64,000 nt of DNA from Autumnicola sp041679265 (GCF_041679265.1 NZ_JBGFSM010000003.1:124001-188000); one strand, 5' to 3'. Counted from the stretch's first letter, positions 53,726-63,099 are shown. Numbers and translations: made by a program. Notes: generated by a model not told the origin, from the letters alone.

Positions 53726-54109
53726 ATGAAATATTATTTTGATAAGACGATCACAGGAGAGTTTGAAGAAGTAATTCAAAAAGTAACCAACGAACTGGAA
53801 AAAGAAGGTTTTGGAGTTTTAACAGAAATAAACGTTACGGAAACCCTTAAGAAAAAACTAGATGTTGATTTTAAAAACTATCGTATCCTGGGAGCATGTA
53901 ATGCCCCTTATGCTCACAAAGCTTTGCAGGCTGAAGATAAGATAGGTACTATGTTACCATGTAATGTAATAGTTCAGGAATTGGAAAAGGGAAAAAAAGT
54001 TGCCGCAGTAAATCCGATGGCATCGATGCAGGCTGTCCAAAACAACGATTTAGAAAAGATAGCTACAGAAATTGGAGATAAGCTAAAACAAGTGATAGAC
54101 AGGGTTTAA
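53726..54109 (+). CDS. DUF302 family protein
   Basis: A 127-residue protein with the typical family strings (GFGVLTEINVTETLKKKL, YRILGACNAPYAHKALQ, IGTMLPCNVIVQE). The fold is known for homologues, but not the role; it is often found with DsrE, rhodanese and copper genes. It diverges from the DsrE/DoxX unit across two palindromes, so both sides are probably controlled together. Confidence 0.9.
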   Translation: MKYYFDKTITGEFEEVIQKVTNELEKEGFGVLTEINVTETLKKKLDVDFKNYRILGACNAPYAHKALQAEDKIGTMLPCNVIVQELEKGKKVAAVNPMASMQAVQNNDLEKIATEIGDKLKQVIDRV

Positions 54110-54520
54110 ACTTTTAATTATAAAAAAGCCAACCAAAAAAGAAATCCAGAACCAAAATTATTCGGAAAGTTAGAAACCAACCTATTGCATTAGCCAGCCT
54201 TATGGTTCCCAACCTTTTTCATAGATTTTAAAGAACGTATATTTTCTCAAAGAAAATTATGAAAATGCGCTTTATTAATCCTTATTCGAAAAACCTACAG
54301 TTTTTCTACCACCAAATTTTTATAATCCTACCTGACCTTAGTCATTCTTTTTCAAGCTATTCTGCAATAGGCTGGCTTTCTTTTAATAATTGATTATGTT
54401 ATCAATTGTAAAATTTAGTCTCTAGAATTAGTTTATTAAACTATGTGTCACAATTTTATTATAGGTTTCGGTATCTATTCACCCACTCAAATACCAATTG
54501 GTGCAGTACAATTAAGAATT
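54110..54520. other. intergenic region without recognised gene
   Basis: About 410 bases between the DUF302 gene and the convergent potassium channel gene. It is AT-rich with no coding remnant that I recognise. CCTATTGCA at 54181 and TGCAATAGG at 54363 are complementary over nine bases but far apart. Confidence 0.4.
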
Positions 54521-55516
54521 CTATGTAACTACCTGCTTCCAATCCCACCCGTCCTGATGAACGAGTGTTTTAAAAATTTTCCTATTCAGATTAATATCCT
54601 CAGAAAAGTCATAATTCTGTAAATCCAGTACTAGCTGTTTTTCAATAAGCTTATTTCTACCTGGTAATGGGGGCACAGATTTGCCAGTACTTATATGTGT
54701 GACTTCAGCAAGAACTTCAAAATAATTTTCGAAAGCAATTACCAAAGGCTTTAAATCATTTTCCTCTGGTTTGATTTCTTCTTTGACGTGAACTGATAGA
54801 ATTGATAGTGCTTCGTATAACTTTGCCAATTGAAGAATAATTGCATTTTTCTCTTTTACATTATGAAAATAATGGATTACAGGATAGGCACGATGCTGCT
54901 GACTGTATTTAATAATTAAATCTGATATGTTGTCTATTTTACGAAGCAGGCAATTAAAATCCTTGCCATTCCAACCGTTAATCACTATTTCTTCTGGACT
55001 GCTGCCTAGAGTGCTTAGTTTAATTCCAAGTTTACGTTGATCTATAACCGCAGATAATACAGGAATGAAATAAGTTACAGACATGGTGAGAAGGATTAGT
55101 CCTGTGAATGAATATATACTGGTAATTATTCTCCATACATTTGTTGAAGGAACAAAATCACCCATTCCCAACGTAGATATTGTAAATCCACTATAGTAGA
55201 CCTTCTGCCAAATATTAGTCGGCATTTGCGTAGTACTATCTAAAATAGATCCTGGATAAGCTGAAAGAATTAGAATCAGACTTGCCCATAAAATTAGTAC
55301 CCAAATTAAAACAATAGATATTAGCAGAAAATATCCGGTGTGGGCCAGGACTTTTGATTTTCCGTTCCTGCCCGAAATCGCAAGAAAAAATTTCCAGAAA
55401 TGATGTGAAAATTTGCTAGTAATCCAACCACCACCTTGCATAGATAAGGTGGTTTGTAGTATATCTAGAACTATTGCAAAGTATAGGATTACGCCTACAA
55501 TAAAATAAAAATCCAT
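54521..55516 (-). CDS. two-helix potassium channel-like protein with C-terminal cytoplasmic domain
   Basis: A 331-residue protein. Helices lie at about 4-20, 60-85 and 130-152. The pore segment TISTLGMGDFVPS carries a filter TLGMGD in place of the usual TVGYGD, so ion selectivity is uncertain. The C-terminal half (about 170-330) is soluble and helical with no RCK motif that I recognise. It stands alone within the island. Confidence 0.78.
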   Translation of the reverse strand: MDFYFIVGVILYFAIVLDILQTTLSMQGGGWITSKFSHHFWKFFLAISGRNGKSKVLAHTGYFLLISIVLIWVLILWASLILILSAYPGSILDSTTQMPTNIWQKVYYSGFTISTLGMGDFVPSTNVWRIITSIYSFTGLILLTMSVTYFIPVLSAVIDQRKLGIKLSTLGSSPEEIVINGWNGKDFNCLLRKIDNISDLIIKYSQQHRAYPVIHYFHNVKEKNAIILQLAKLYEALSILSVHVKEEIKPEENDLKPLVIAFENYFEVLAEVTHISTGKSVPPLPGRNKLIEKQLVLDLQNYDFSEDINLNRKIFKTLVHQDGWDWKQVVT

Positions 55517-55949
55517 ATTTGGTAATATTTCTTTGATATATTAATAACAGACAGAAAAATTATCTTAATGGTAATTGAAAAATCTAAAGTATTTCTGTCC
55601 TTATAGGTCATATTCAAACTATTAAATTGGCCACCCCACCGGCACTCTCATAAGATTATTCAGTACTAAAAGGCCTCTTTTTATTGAGGATAGCTACTCT
55701 TTAATAAATAATCTCTTTTTGTATCTAATTAAGAAAAAAGTTTCTTGGAGTAAATGACATTGCTTTTTCCATTTAATTGGTAAATCTCCCATGGATTGGA
55801 TAGTTCCGCAAAATATTATCGGAATTCTGTATGTAATCTATTATCCGGAACAAATAGATTGAAATTAATAAAAAATACCCGCCACATACCTGGTTTCCTA
55901 ATGGGAAGCATCAAAAAACTTATAATTATATTCTTATCATACTTTTATT
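55517..55949. other. intergenic region without recognised gene
   Basis: About 430 bases between two minus-strand genes, including the promoter of the potassium channel gene. I see no coding remnant or strong hairpin. Confidence 0.4.
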
Positions 55950-56648
55950 TTAATGAGAATGTCCTTCACTGGTTTCACCGGGCGCTGATTTTGATTCAAG
56001 AAATTTTCCCTGTGGTCCCACACCTTCAAGATAAACTAATTGTGCTCCGTAATGTCCCGCTTCAGATACAGAATAAGCCGAAAAAACCAGAACCAATGCC
56101 GTAACTATTTCGAAAATTCTATTCCTTTTTATAAGAAAAAGACTACCTAGCTTTAATATTGAAGCAAGGGCACTTGAATAAATCGTCCACTCTGCATAGA
56201 TATCATGTTGCTCTAATACTTTCTTTGCTGTTTCTGTAAGATCATGAGCATGTGGATGGGCATATACTCCAGCGATGTAGGCTCCAATAAATCCAACTCC
56301 TGTACACAGCAAAATTACCCAGTCCAAATTTCGTTTAATCACAAACAACTGAATAAGCTGTAAAATTGCTCCTAATAGAAGTAGTACTATTGGAAAGTGT
56401 ACGATTAGAGGATGTAGGTTAGGGAAAGAATCTAAACTAGCCTTTACTTCCTGGTCAAGACCCGAAAGCTCCGGGGTTATAGCTTCATCAGCCTCTCCAT
56501 GTTGTTCAACCTGTGTTTCAGTCTCCTTTGAAATTGAAGAACTAGTTATACTGTCATAATCGTGTGCCGTATTTTCATCGTGACTATGCTGTGCAGAAAT
56601 TAAGCTAATATTCAGCACTAATAGAATTAAAAAGATACGATTTTTCAT
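55950..56648 (-). CDS. DUF2231-type membrane protein
   Basis: A 232-residue protein with a signal peptide (1-19, ending ISAQH), a His-rich and Glu-rich region (20-75), and then four helices with the DUF2231 marker NLHPLIVHFPIVLLLLG. His residues recur at HPHAHDL and GHYGAQLVYLEGVGP. Similar proteins occur near copper operons and cytochromes; ligands could be heme or copper. Function is unproven. Confidence 0.78.
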   Translation of the reverse strand: MKNRIFLILLVLNISLISAQHSHDENTAHDYDSITSSSISKETETQVEQHGEADEAITPELSGLDQEVKASLDSFPNLHPLIVHFPIVLLLLGAILQLIQLFVIKRNLDWVILLCTGVGFIGAYIAGVYAHPHAHDLTETAKKVLEQHDIYAEWTIYSSALASILKLGSLFLIKRNRIFEIVTALVLVFSAYSVSEAGHYGAQLVYLEGVGPQGKFLESKSAPGETSEGHSH

Positions 56649-56795
56649 ATTAAGTATTTTTTAAAATTAAAGAGCAGGATCTTATTGAAACAAACATTCT
56701 ATTTTTCAACCAATTAAATTAAATAATCAAAATACTGTCCTATTCCAAAAGACCCTGCAGGTTCATCATCAATAGATATTCCCCTGAAACTTTGG

Positions 56796-59186
56796 CTAAA
56801 ACCGTAGAGATAATCCACCTCCGGCACCAAAACGATTATCATAGCTACCCATTAATGAAAAGTTTTTACTTAAGAAATACTCCAGGCCTGCGCTCCAGGT
56901 TTGCTCATTTTCAAAATCTTTCCCGGGTTCAAGTTCGTCTACCCAGCCAAAATCTGCCTGAAATTCATACTCCCCGAAAACGGCTAATCTTGGAAAGATC
57001 ATAATCTCCCGGGCCAGGCTTATTTGTGGTCTTAATTTACTATCCAGTCTCACATCCATTTGAAACATATAGGGAGTAAAATATCTTATTCCTCCAATGG
57101 CAGTGGTACTAAGCTCGTCCATACTGTTCTCCATTTCATTCTCAACATTAATCCCTCCAAATAGTCGCACCCAGTCATTGATATAATATTCATAAGAAAA
57201 TTCAGCCTCCAGGTTCTCATTCCAACCATATTCTGCCAATGCTGTAAATTGATTCCTAATATTAGAGCTTACCACATTCAACTCTGTCATATGTGACGCT
57301 GCATCCAGCATCCCCCAGGTATAGAATTTATTTGTTTCCCTTATCAAATTACTTACAGGGAAGGGTTTCATACGTTCATTCCTTTGGGTATCATAACTTA
57401 CGATCCTGGCCATTCCGGCATCCATATGATAAAGAATATGACAATGAAAAAACCAGTCGCCGTATTCATTTCCATAAAATTCGATGGTAACCTCTTGCAT
57501 TGGGGGCACATTTACCGTGTGCTTCAATGGAGAATACTCACCATTTTTATTGATCACCCTAAAGAAATGCCCGTGGAGATGCATTGGGTGGTGCATCATC
57601 GTAAGGTTATTAAATGTTATTCGCGTCACCTCATCCCCCTCTATTTTTATTTTATCGGCTTCGGAAAGCGGCACCCCGTTTAAACTCCAAATATATCGGT
57701 TCATATTTCCTGTAAGGTTCAATAATACATTCCTTACCGGTATACTATCATTGAAATCGGTTTTTTCAGTAGCTTTCAAATAATCATAATTATATTCTGA
57801 AAACATATCCATACCCTTCATGCCCTCCTTTTCCATTCCTGCCATTCTCATAGGTTCGTTCTCCTTTTTCATATTAGAATGATTCATTGAATGATCCATT
57901 TTTTTCATTGAAGAATCTTTCGCCATCTGCATTGTTGAATGATTCATCTTAGAGTCGTTCGTTTGCATCTTCTTAGTCTCATTTTCCATCTGCATTTCAC
58001 TATGATTCATTCCCTCCATGTTCATATCATCCATCTGCATGCCCCATTTCTCCTTAAGTTCATATGGTTCGGGGTGATTAGGCCGGGATTGCAAAGCCGG
58101 AGCACCCATTTTCATCTTCATTTTTGCCATTTTCTGCATCATTCCAATCTTATCTGGCCGGGCGACTTCTGGCGCAGGCAATACTTCTCCCCGTCCAAGA
58201 AATGCTGAAGCGGTGCCTGAACCGTCCTGGGCCATTATTTTAAACTCCAGCTTTCTGTCTTCAGGAATCTCCACAATAAAATCATAGGTTTCGGCAACCC
58301 CTATAAAGGTTTTATTGCGTTTCACCGGAACTACATTTTTTCCATCAGCAGAAACCAATGTCGGCGTCTCGCCTCCAAATGTCATCCAGAACGAAGTAGA
58401 GGCTGAACCATCAATAATTCGCAACCTTATTTTTTCTCCAGGTTTAAATTCAGGATATTCAATTTTTTCTTCTCCGTTAATCAGGAAGGCGGGATAATAT
58501 ATATCTGCAATGTCAGCGCCCTCCATACGTTGTCTCCAAAAATCTAATTGGGCACCAAAGGCTCCACGCTTTATTACCTGGTTGAGCGGGGTCGCAGTAC
58601 CTTTTTTAATATTATACCATTCAGTTCCTCTTTTCAGAAATCTAAGAACATCCTTTGGCTTTTCATTGGTCCAGTCTGATAATACCAGTACCAGATCTTT
58701 ATCATACTCCAGTTCTTTTTCCTTTGGATTAATTAAAAGAGACCCAAAAACACCGCTTTGTTCCTGCAACATTGTATGGGAGTGATACCAATAGGTTCCA
58801 TTTTGCTTTATCTCAAATTCATACTTAAAAGTAGTGCCGGGCTTAATAGGCGGAGTAGTTAAATAAGGAACTCCATCAAAATAATTAGGGAGCAACATTC
58901 CATGCCAGTGAATAGATGTTTCCACATCCATTTTATTTTCAACATAGATCACAGCATATTCTCCCTCGGTAAATTCCAGGGTGGGCCCGGGGATCCCTCC
59001 ATTCACCGTCATCCCCATGACTTCTTTACCCGCTTTATTTACTTTTTCCTGATTAATCGTTAAATGGTATTCTCGTACCGGAAGCTCATTCACATTTCCT
59101 TCCACCGAGGCCTCTAGCTCTCTCTGAGCTCGTGCCGTCATTCCTATTAAAACTATGAGTAAGAGTATATAATTCTTCATTTTCAT
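56796..59186 (-). CDS. multicopper oxidase CopA fused to a CopB-like outer-membrane domain
   Basis: A 796-residue protein with a signal peptide (1-20). The cupredoxin copper motifs are HWHG (93-96), HSH (136-138), HPMHLHGHFF and the type 1 motif HCHILYHMDAGM near residue 580. Between domains 2 and 3 lies a Met/His-rich insert (about 349-470, for example MNMEGMNHSEMQM). After about 619 a barrel-type C-terminus begins (FTPYMFQMDVRLDSKL, GGGLSLRF end) as in CopB. It probably oxidises Cu(I) in the periplasm while anchored at the outer membrane. Confidence 0.9.
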   Translation of the reverse strand: MKMKNYILLLIVLIGMTARAQRELEASVEGNVNELPVREYHLTINQEKVNKAGKEVMGMTVNGGIPGPTLEFTEGEYAVIYVENKMDVETSIHWHGMLLPNYFDGVPYLTTPPIKPGTTFKYEFEIKQNGTYWYHSHTMLQEQSGVFGSLLINPKEKELEYDKDLVLVLSDWTNEKPKDVLRFLKRGTEWYNIKKGTATPLNQVIKRGAFGAQLDFWRQRMEGADIADIYYPAFLINGEEKIEYPEFKPGEKIRLRIIDGSASTSFWMTFGGETPTLVSADGKNVVPVKRNKTFIGVAETYDFIVEIPEDRKLEFKIMAQDGSGTASAFLGRGEVLPAPEVARPDKIGMMQKMAKMKMKMGAPALQSRPNHPEPYELKEKWGMQMDDMNMEGMNHSEMQMENETKKMQTNDSKMNHSTMQMAKDSSMKKMDHSMNHSNMKKENEPMRMAGMEKEGMKGMDMFSEYNYDYLKATEKTDFNDSIPVRNVLLNLTGNMNRYIWSLNGVPLSEADKIKIEGDEVTRITFNNLTMMHHPMHLHGHFFRVINKNGEYSPLKHTVNVPPMQEVTIEFYGNEYGDWFFHCHILYHMDAGMARIVSYDTQRNERMKPFPVSNLIRETNKFYTWGMLDAASHMTELNVVSSNIRNQFTALAEYGWNENLEAEFSYEYYINDWVRLFGGINVENEMENSMDELSTTAIGGIRYFTPYMFQMDVRLDSKLRPQISLAREIMIFPRLAVFGEYEFQADFGWVDELEPGKDFENEQTWSAGLEYFLSKNFSLMGSYDNRFGAGGGLSLRF

Positions 59187-59202
59187 TTTGCATATGATAA
59201 AA

Positions 59203-59224
59203 AAGAGAGGGAATCCCCTCTCTT
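59203..59224 (-). terminator. terminator between DUF305 and CopA-CopB genes
   Basis: AAGAGAGGG, GATT, CCCTCTCTT on the minus strand, followed by T. It lies after the DUF305 stop and before the CopA-CopB start, so read-through must be partial or the oxidase has its own promoter. Confidence 0.75.
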
Positions 59225-59231
59225 CTATTTA

Positions 59232-59723
59232 TTAGTCCTGATTTTCCAGACGATATATTATTTTCTTCATTTGAGCGATCTCCCTTTTCTGTGCTTCAAT
59301 AATTTCTTCGGCCAGTTTTTTAGTCTCGGGATCTTTTAGATCAGCTCTTTTACTGGTTAAAACAGCAATGGAATGGTGTGGTATCATTGCCTTCATATAC
59401 AGAACATCACCAATAATGGGTCTCTGCGCTCTTACCAGACCCAGGGCACTTATAAATAGTACAAGGCTTCCTATATAAATGGCGATATTCTTTTTCTTAT
59501 TGTTGTACATGTTCAACATAAGGGATAGCATTATAACGGCCATAGCGGCAATCCCTAAACAGGTCATGTAAAAACGGGTTAGACTAAAGTAAACATGGTC
59601 AAATTCATAAGTATTCAAATACATTGTGATATACATAGCTACAAAGGATAATCCCAACATAAGAAAGAATTTGCCATAATTGTTTCCTTTCATGTTCTTA
59701 TTATTGTTCTCTTCTGAATTCAT
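59232..59723 (-). CDS. DUF305 family membrane protein
   Basis: A 163-residue protein with three helices in the first 95 residues and a C-terminal DUF305 domain: MIPHHSIAVLTSKRADLKDP, then EIIEAQKREIAQMKKII. The HH and the Met are conserved in this ferritin-like four-helix group, which often goes with copper tolerance. It lies between the DUF3347 and CopA-CopB genes. Confidence 0.88.
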   Translation of the reverse strand: MNSEENNNKNMKGNNYGKFFLMLGLSFVAMYITMYLNTYEFDHVYFSLTRFYMTCLGIAAMAVIMLSLMLNMYNNKKKNIAIYIGSLVLFISALGLVRAQRPIIGDVLYMKAMIPHHSIAVLTSKRADLKDPETKKLAEEIIEAQKREIAQMKKIIYRLENQD

Positions 59724-59753
59724 TTTTTTGGTTATTGGTTAGTATGATAAAAA

Positions 59754-60299
59754 CTACTTTTCAATGGTTTTTCTTACAGATCCACATTTCAGCATTTTTT
59801 CACCGAAATATGGGTTCTTAATCTCAGAAACATCGGCGTACCAGTAGGCACCCTGATTATTAAATGCCATAGGGCAGAACTTCTTATAAATGGTTCCACC
59901 TGAAAGCGCTTCTTCAAACATAGGCCCTGCTTTTTCAGTAAATTGTGAAAATAGCTCACGCTGTTTCTCAAGATCATCTGTACTAGCAATCTCTCCGACT
60001 AAAGATTTCATTTCTGCTCTTTCCTGAGTAAATGATTCTTCCATACTTTTAGCAACATCCTGAACCTGACCGGCATCGCTATTAGTCAATGCTATTTTCA
60101 TTTCCAGATAATTATGCCATATTTTACCGGTCATACCATCAATAAAATCCTGGTCTGCGACATCTGCGGTTTCATTCTCGGCTTTTTTAACCTCTTCAGG
60201 GGTATTGATTTCTACTGACTGTTTCCCTTTATTATCTACACAAGAGATAAATAACAAAATTGCCAGAGGGATTAGCCCAATTTTAATTGAAAATTTCAT
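59754..60299 (-). CDS. DUF3347-type lipoprotein
   Basis: A 181-residue lipoprotein (lipobox FISC, Cys20). The DUF3347 domain spans about 55-140 (HNYLEMKIALTNSDAGQVQ), and the C-terminus contains KKFCPMAFNNQGAYWYA, a string that follows the same domain in copper-operon proteins and may bind metal through Cys and Met. First gene of the copper unit on the minus strand, so its promoter lies in 60300-60400. Confidence 0.8.
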   Translation of the reverse strand: MKFSIKIGLIPLAILLFISCVDNKGKQSVEINTPEEVKKAENETADVADQDFIDGMTGKIWHNYLEMKIALTNSDAGQVQDVAKSMEESFTQERAEMKSLVGEIASTDDLEKQRELFSQFTEKAGPMFEEALSGGTIYKKFCPMAFNNQGAYWYADVSEIKNPYFGEKMLKCGSVRKTIEK

Positions 60300-60703
60300 A
60301 ATATTAATTGATTGGTTTTAATTATAAACTATTTATTATTTCCCTTTTTTGTATCAAATAAAAAAGTTTACTGGTCCATCTGAAAAACTATTGAAATCTA
60401 ATTTGATGTACTGCAAGTAGCTAAAACTAAAACCCTCGACATCTAACCATCCGAAAGATTTTTAGCATACTAAATTTAAATAATCTAAAATTTAACAGAT
60501 CACAGGATAACAAAATTAAAGATTGGTGATCACAAATAGTTTTAATTTTACTGAAAAAACCTTTAAAAATTATATTAGATATTTCTTAATTATCTATTAA
60601 TATAAATTTCGTTAAGAGGGGGAATTTTCATCCTCTTCGGTGTAAATACTTTTTGTGCTTTTTATATTTTTCCAAAAATTCTTGTAGCTTTTTTGCTTGT
60701 AAG
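60300..60703. other. AT-rich intergenic region
   Basis: About 400 bases of low-complexity AT-rich DNA. It must hold the promoter of the DUF3347 unit. I see no gene or hairpin of note. Confidence 0.4.
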
Positions 60704-60853
60704 TCTTATAGAGCTTATAGAGAGATCTATGAGCGAATCAAAGAGATAGGAAAGAGTAAGAAACTGGCACTAACACCCGTGGATAATAAACTATTGAAAC
60801 AGGCATTTGCAATAGCTAAATCAGGAACTTATTACCAGGAAAATTATATGTAG
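60704..60853 (+). pseudogene. C-terminal fragment of an IS110-family transposase
   Basis: The frame encodes SYRAYREIYERIKEIGK, then KKLALTPVDNKLLKQAFAIA and KSGTYYQENYM, the conserved tail of IS110/IS1111 transposases (usual form: NKLLKQAFAIAKSG). About 50 residues remain; the DEDD catalytic part and the Ser-motif region are missing. The open frame upstream to 60653 is coincidental. It is the scar of a lost insertion near the right side of the metal island. Confidence 0.75.
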
Positions 60854-60995
60854 AAATTAGCTTAAAAGTACTTGGATTTTACCTTAGTTCTTTGTTGTAC
60901 AAATTGTATTTCTTTAGATCTAAATAATTCCAGATTAAAAATAATAATATTGTTTTATAATAAACGTTTTAGTTTAAAGCTTTAAATTTCTACTC

Positions 60996-61456
60996 ATGTT
61001 AAAAATAATATTTTCAAATCAGCTTTTTTAATTCTATTTTCAACTTTACTTGCAATAAATATTAGTTGTAGTTCTGATGACGATAGTTCAACTCAATCCG
61101 TGGAATTAACTGTCAACGGAACAGTTCTTTTCGATGATGGAGATGATTTTTTTGGAGATGTTGATGGTGATTTTACTGGGAACGGTGGTAGTGCAACACG
61201 GACATTTTTTTGGCAAAATTCTCTAAACACAGCCGATTATAATGCTGATATTACTTCTTCAAGAAATGGATTATTTGAAATAGAGGTTAAAGATTCAAAT
61301 GGCAATGTTGTTTTAGATAGATCTTTAAGCGGTGCGATGGAATCCGATTCTTTTTCGGGTGTAACATCTAGTGGAACTTCGGGAATCTGGTCAGTGAAAA
61401 TAACTCTTTCTTCCTTTAATGGTGATGGAAGCTTTTCACTAAGTGAGGGTGATTAA
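60996..61456 (+). CDS. small lipoprotein of unknown function with a disrupted start
   Basis: The mature part after the lipobox ISC (near 61069) is acidic and beta-rich (SSDDDSSTQSVELTVNG, then GDFTGNGGSATRTFF). The signal peptide (FKSAFLILFSTLLAINISC) is in this frame, but no ATG, GTG or TTG precedes it. The ATG at 60996 is in the next frame, and one more A in the AAAAA run at 61001-61005 would join it. A GTG at 61100 would remove the signal peptide. I see either a frameshift or a sequence error. The family is unknown. Confidence 0.5.
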
Positions 61457-61493
61457 ACTATATAATGACAACCCAATTTACTATTAAATATCT

Positions 61494-61620
61494 TGCCGTT
61501 CACGGCTATCGCCAGTTGGCGGAATAAGGGACGTGGATTTGTCGGCTTAGTATTGGTTTGTTGGCCAAGTTAATTACTTTCTTTCTAACGCTGCCTTTCA
61601 ATGGTAATGAACCTTTATCG
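61494..61620. repeat. palindrome-rich noncoding element
   Basis: Two tight palindromes, GCCGTTCACGGC (61494-61505) and CGCCAGTTGGCG (61509-61520), are followed by a GC-richer stretch with GGACGTGGATTTGTCGGCTT and by TTAATTACTTTCTTTCTAACGC. The composition differs from the surroundings. It looks like a mobile or dispersed intergenic element, such as an integron-like or REP-type sequence, but only one copy is in the window. Confidence 0.35.
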
Positions 61621-61695
61621 GGTGTTGCATTTTTCAAATTGTTTGTTTGATATATAAAATGTATCTAATTTTCTAAAATTCTAATGTATGAATCA

Positions 61696-63099
61696 TTAAA
61701 TCTCTTCTAGAATCCAACCACTGATTTTTTCAAGAACCTTCGGACTTATAGTTTGTTCGATCTCTGGATATTCAGAAATTTGTCCTGTTTTACTTTCCTG
61801 AAACAAATGGTTTAAATTTTGCATCAAAACAACTTCGTAATTTTCAGAATTACTTTCTTCCAACGCTTCTTTAACTGCCTGCATATTATATTTTGGAGGT
61901 ACCTGTGTATCATTACTTCCATATAAAGCCAAAGCAGGAATACCAATTTTTGCAATTTCTTCTGCTGGATCGTAGTTGTAAAAATATCGGATCCAGGGAT
62001 TCGTTCTGCTTTTTACCAGGTTTTCAATAAATTCATCTTTATTTATATTTTGAGGTAAAATAGAATTTAAGACTTCAGAATCCTGATAAAAAGATTTTAA
62101 TTCATTTTTTACTATGTTAATATCTTTATCAGAAGCCGCAATATCAATAGCTTTTACTATATAATCTCTGTATTTTTCTTCATCCTGTACAGGAAAATTC
62201 CTGTAATCTATAGCCTGTTGCAGAGAGACTTGTTTACCCAAAACTCCTGTTCCAGCTAACAAAACAATGAATGACACATTTTTTGAATTATTTGCAACCT
62301 TTGGTGCGATTATGGCGCCTTCGCTATGGCCTATTAAACCAATATTATGAGTGTCAATATCGGTTCTGTTTTTTAAAAATTCAATGATTTTCAATACATC
62401 ATTAGAAAAGTCGGCGGTAGTTGCTTTTTCAAAATTTCCAGTGGATTCTCCGACTCCTCTATCATCATACCTTAAAACCGCTATTCCTTTTCGTGTTAGA
62501 TAATCGGCAAGGACCAGAAAGGGTTTATGTCCCATATAAGATTCATCCCTATCTTGTGGACCACTACCAGAAATCAATATTACCACGGGCGTATGTTGGT
62601 TTGATGATTTGGGTAAGGTAAGTGTTCCTGCCAGACTATTATGATCTTCAGAATTATATATTTTCACCTCTTCTACCAGGTACGGATATGGTTTTGAAGG
62701 TTCCTGAGGCCTTTTCGGAGTTTCTACCTGGCCTGCTTTTATTTTTTTGATTAGAATTAAAGGAACGCTATTCAAGCCTTCCTGAAAGGTGCCTTTTATT
62801 TCGCCTGATTCTTCATTTAACATTCCATCGAATTTAAAACCCAGGTTAGAGGCGTTAATGATTAAGTTATTATCGAGGAACGTGGTGGAAGCTGGTTGGA
62901 GATTCATTAAACCCTGTCTGGGAATATCTAACTTGGTAAAATGACTTTTATTAGATTCAGAAATTTTGAATATAAATAGCATGATTTTTCCAGGCTGAAC
63001 TTCAATTTTTCCCTCCCAGATTCCTTCAATGTTCTGTGCAAATAGATTATTTACAAAAATTGATAAAATAATTACTAGAGTGACCTTAAGTGTTTTCAT
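61696..63099 (-). CDS. secreted alpha/beta hydrolase (serine aminopeptidase, S33-like)
   Basis: A 467-residue protein with a signal peptide (1-22, ending LFAQN). An N-terminal domain of about 110 residues precedes the hydrolase: ILISGSGPQDRDESYMGHKP (oxyanion region), YDDRGVGESTG, the nucleophile in GLIGHSEGAI, and catalytic Asp in YGSNDTQVP with His in NLNHLFQ. Members cleave esters or small peptides; the substrate is unknown. Same strand as the sigma gene, but a separate unit. Confidence 0.88.
   Translation of the reverse strand: MKTLKVTLVIILSIFVNNLFAQNIEGIWEGKIEVQPGKIMLFIFKISESNKSHFTKLDIPRQGLMNLQPASTTFLDNNLIINASNLGFKFDGMLNEESGEIKGTFQEGLNSVPLILIKKIKAGQVETPKRPQEPSKPYPYLVEEVKIYNSEDHNSLAGTLTLPKSSNQHTPVVILISGSGPQDRDESYMGHKPFLVLADYLTRKGIAVLRYDDRGVGESTGNFEKATTADFSNDVLKIIEFLKNRTDIDTHNIGLIGHSEGAIIAPKVANNSKNVSFIVLLAGTGVLGKQVSLQQAIDYRNFPVQDEEKYRDYIVKAIDIAASDKDINIVKNELKSFYQDSEVLNSILPQNINKDEFIENLVKSRTNPWIRYFYNYDPAEEIAKIGIPALALYGSNDTQVPPKYNMQAVKEALEESNSENYEVVLMQNLNHLFQESKTGQISEYPEIEQTISPKVLEKISGWILEEI

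Noticed and set aside
54181..54377. Distant complementary stretches CCTATTGCA and TGCAATAGG
   Set aside because: The order of adjacent blocks does not fit a hairpin or transposon ends, and nine bases can match by chance.
60653..60703. Start of the 66-codon frame before the IS110 fragment
   Set aside because: The first residues do not match the transposase; only the part from about 60704 is a remnant.
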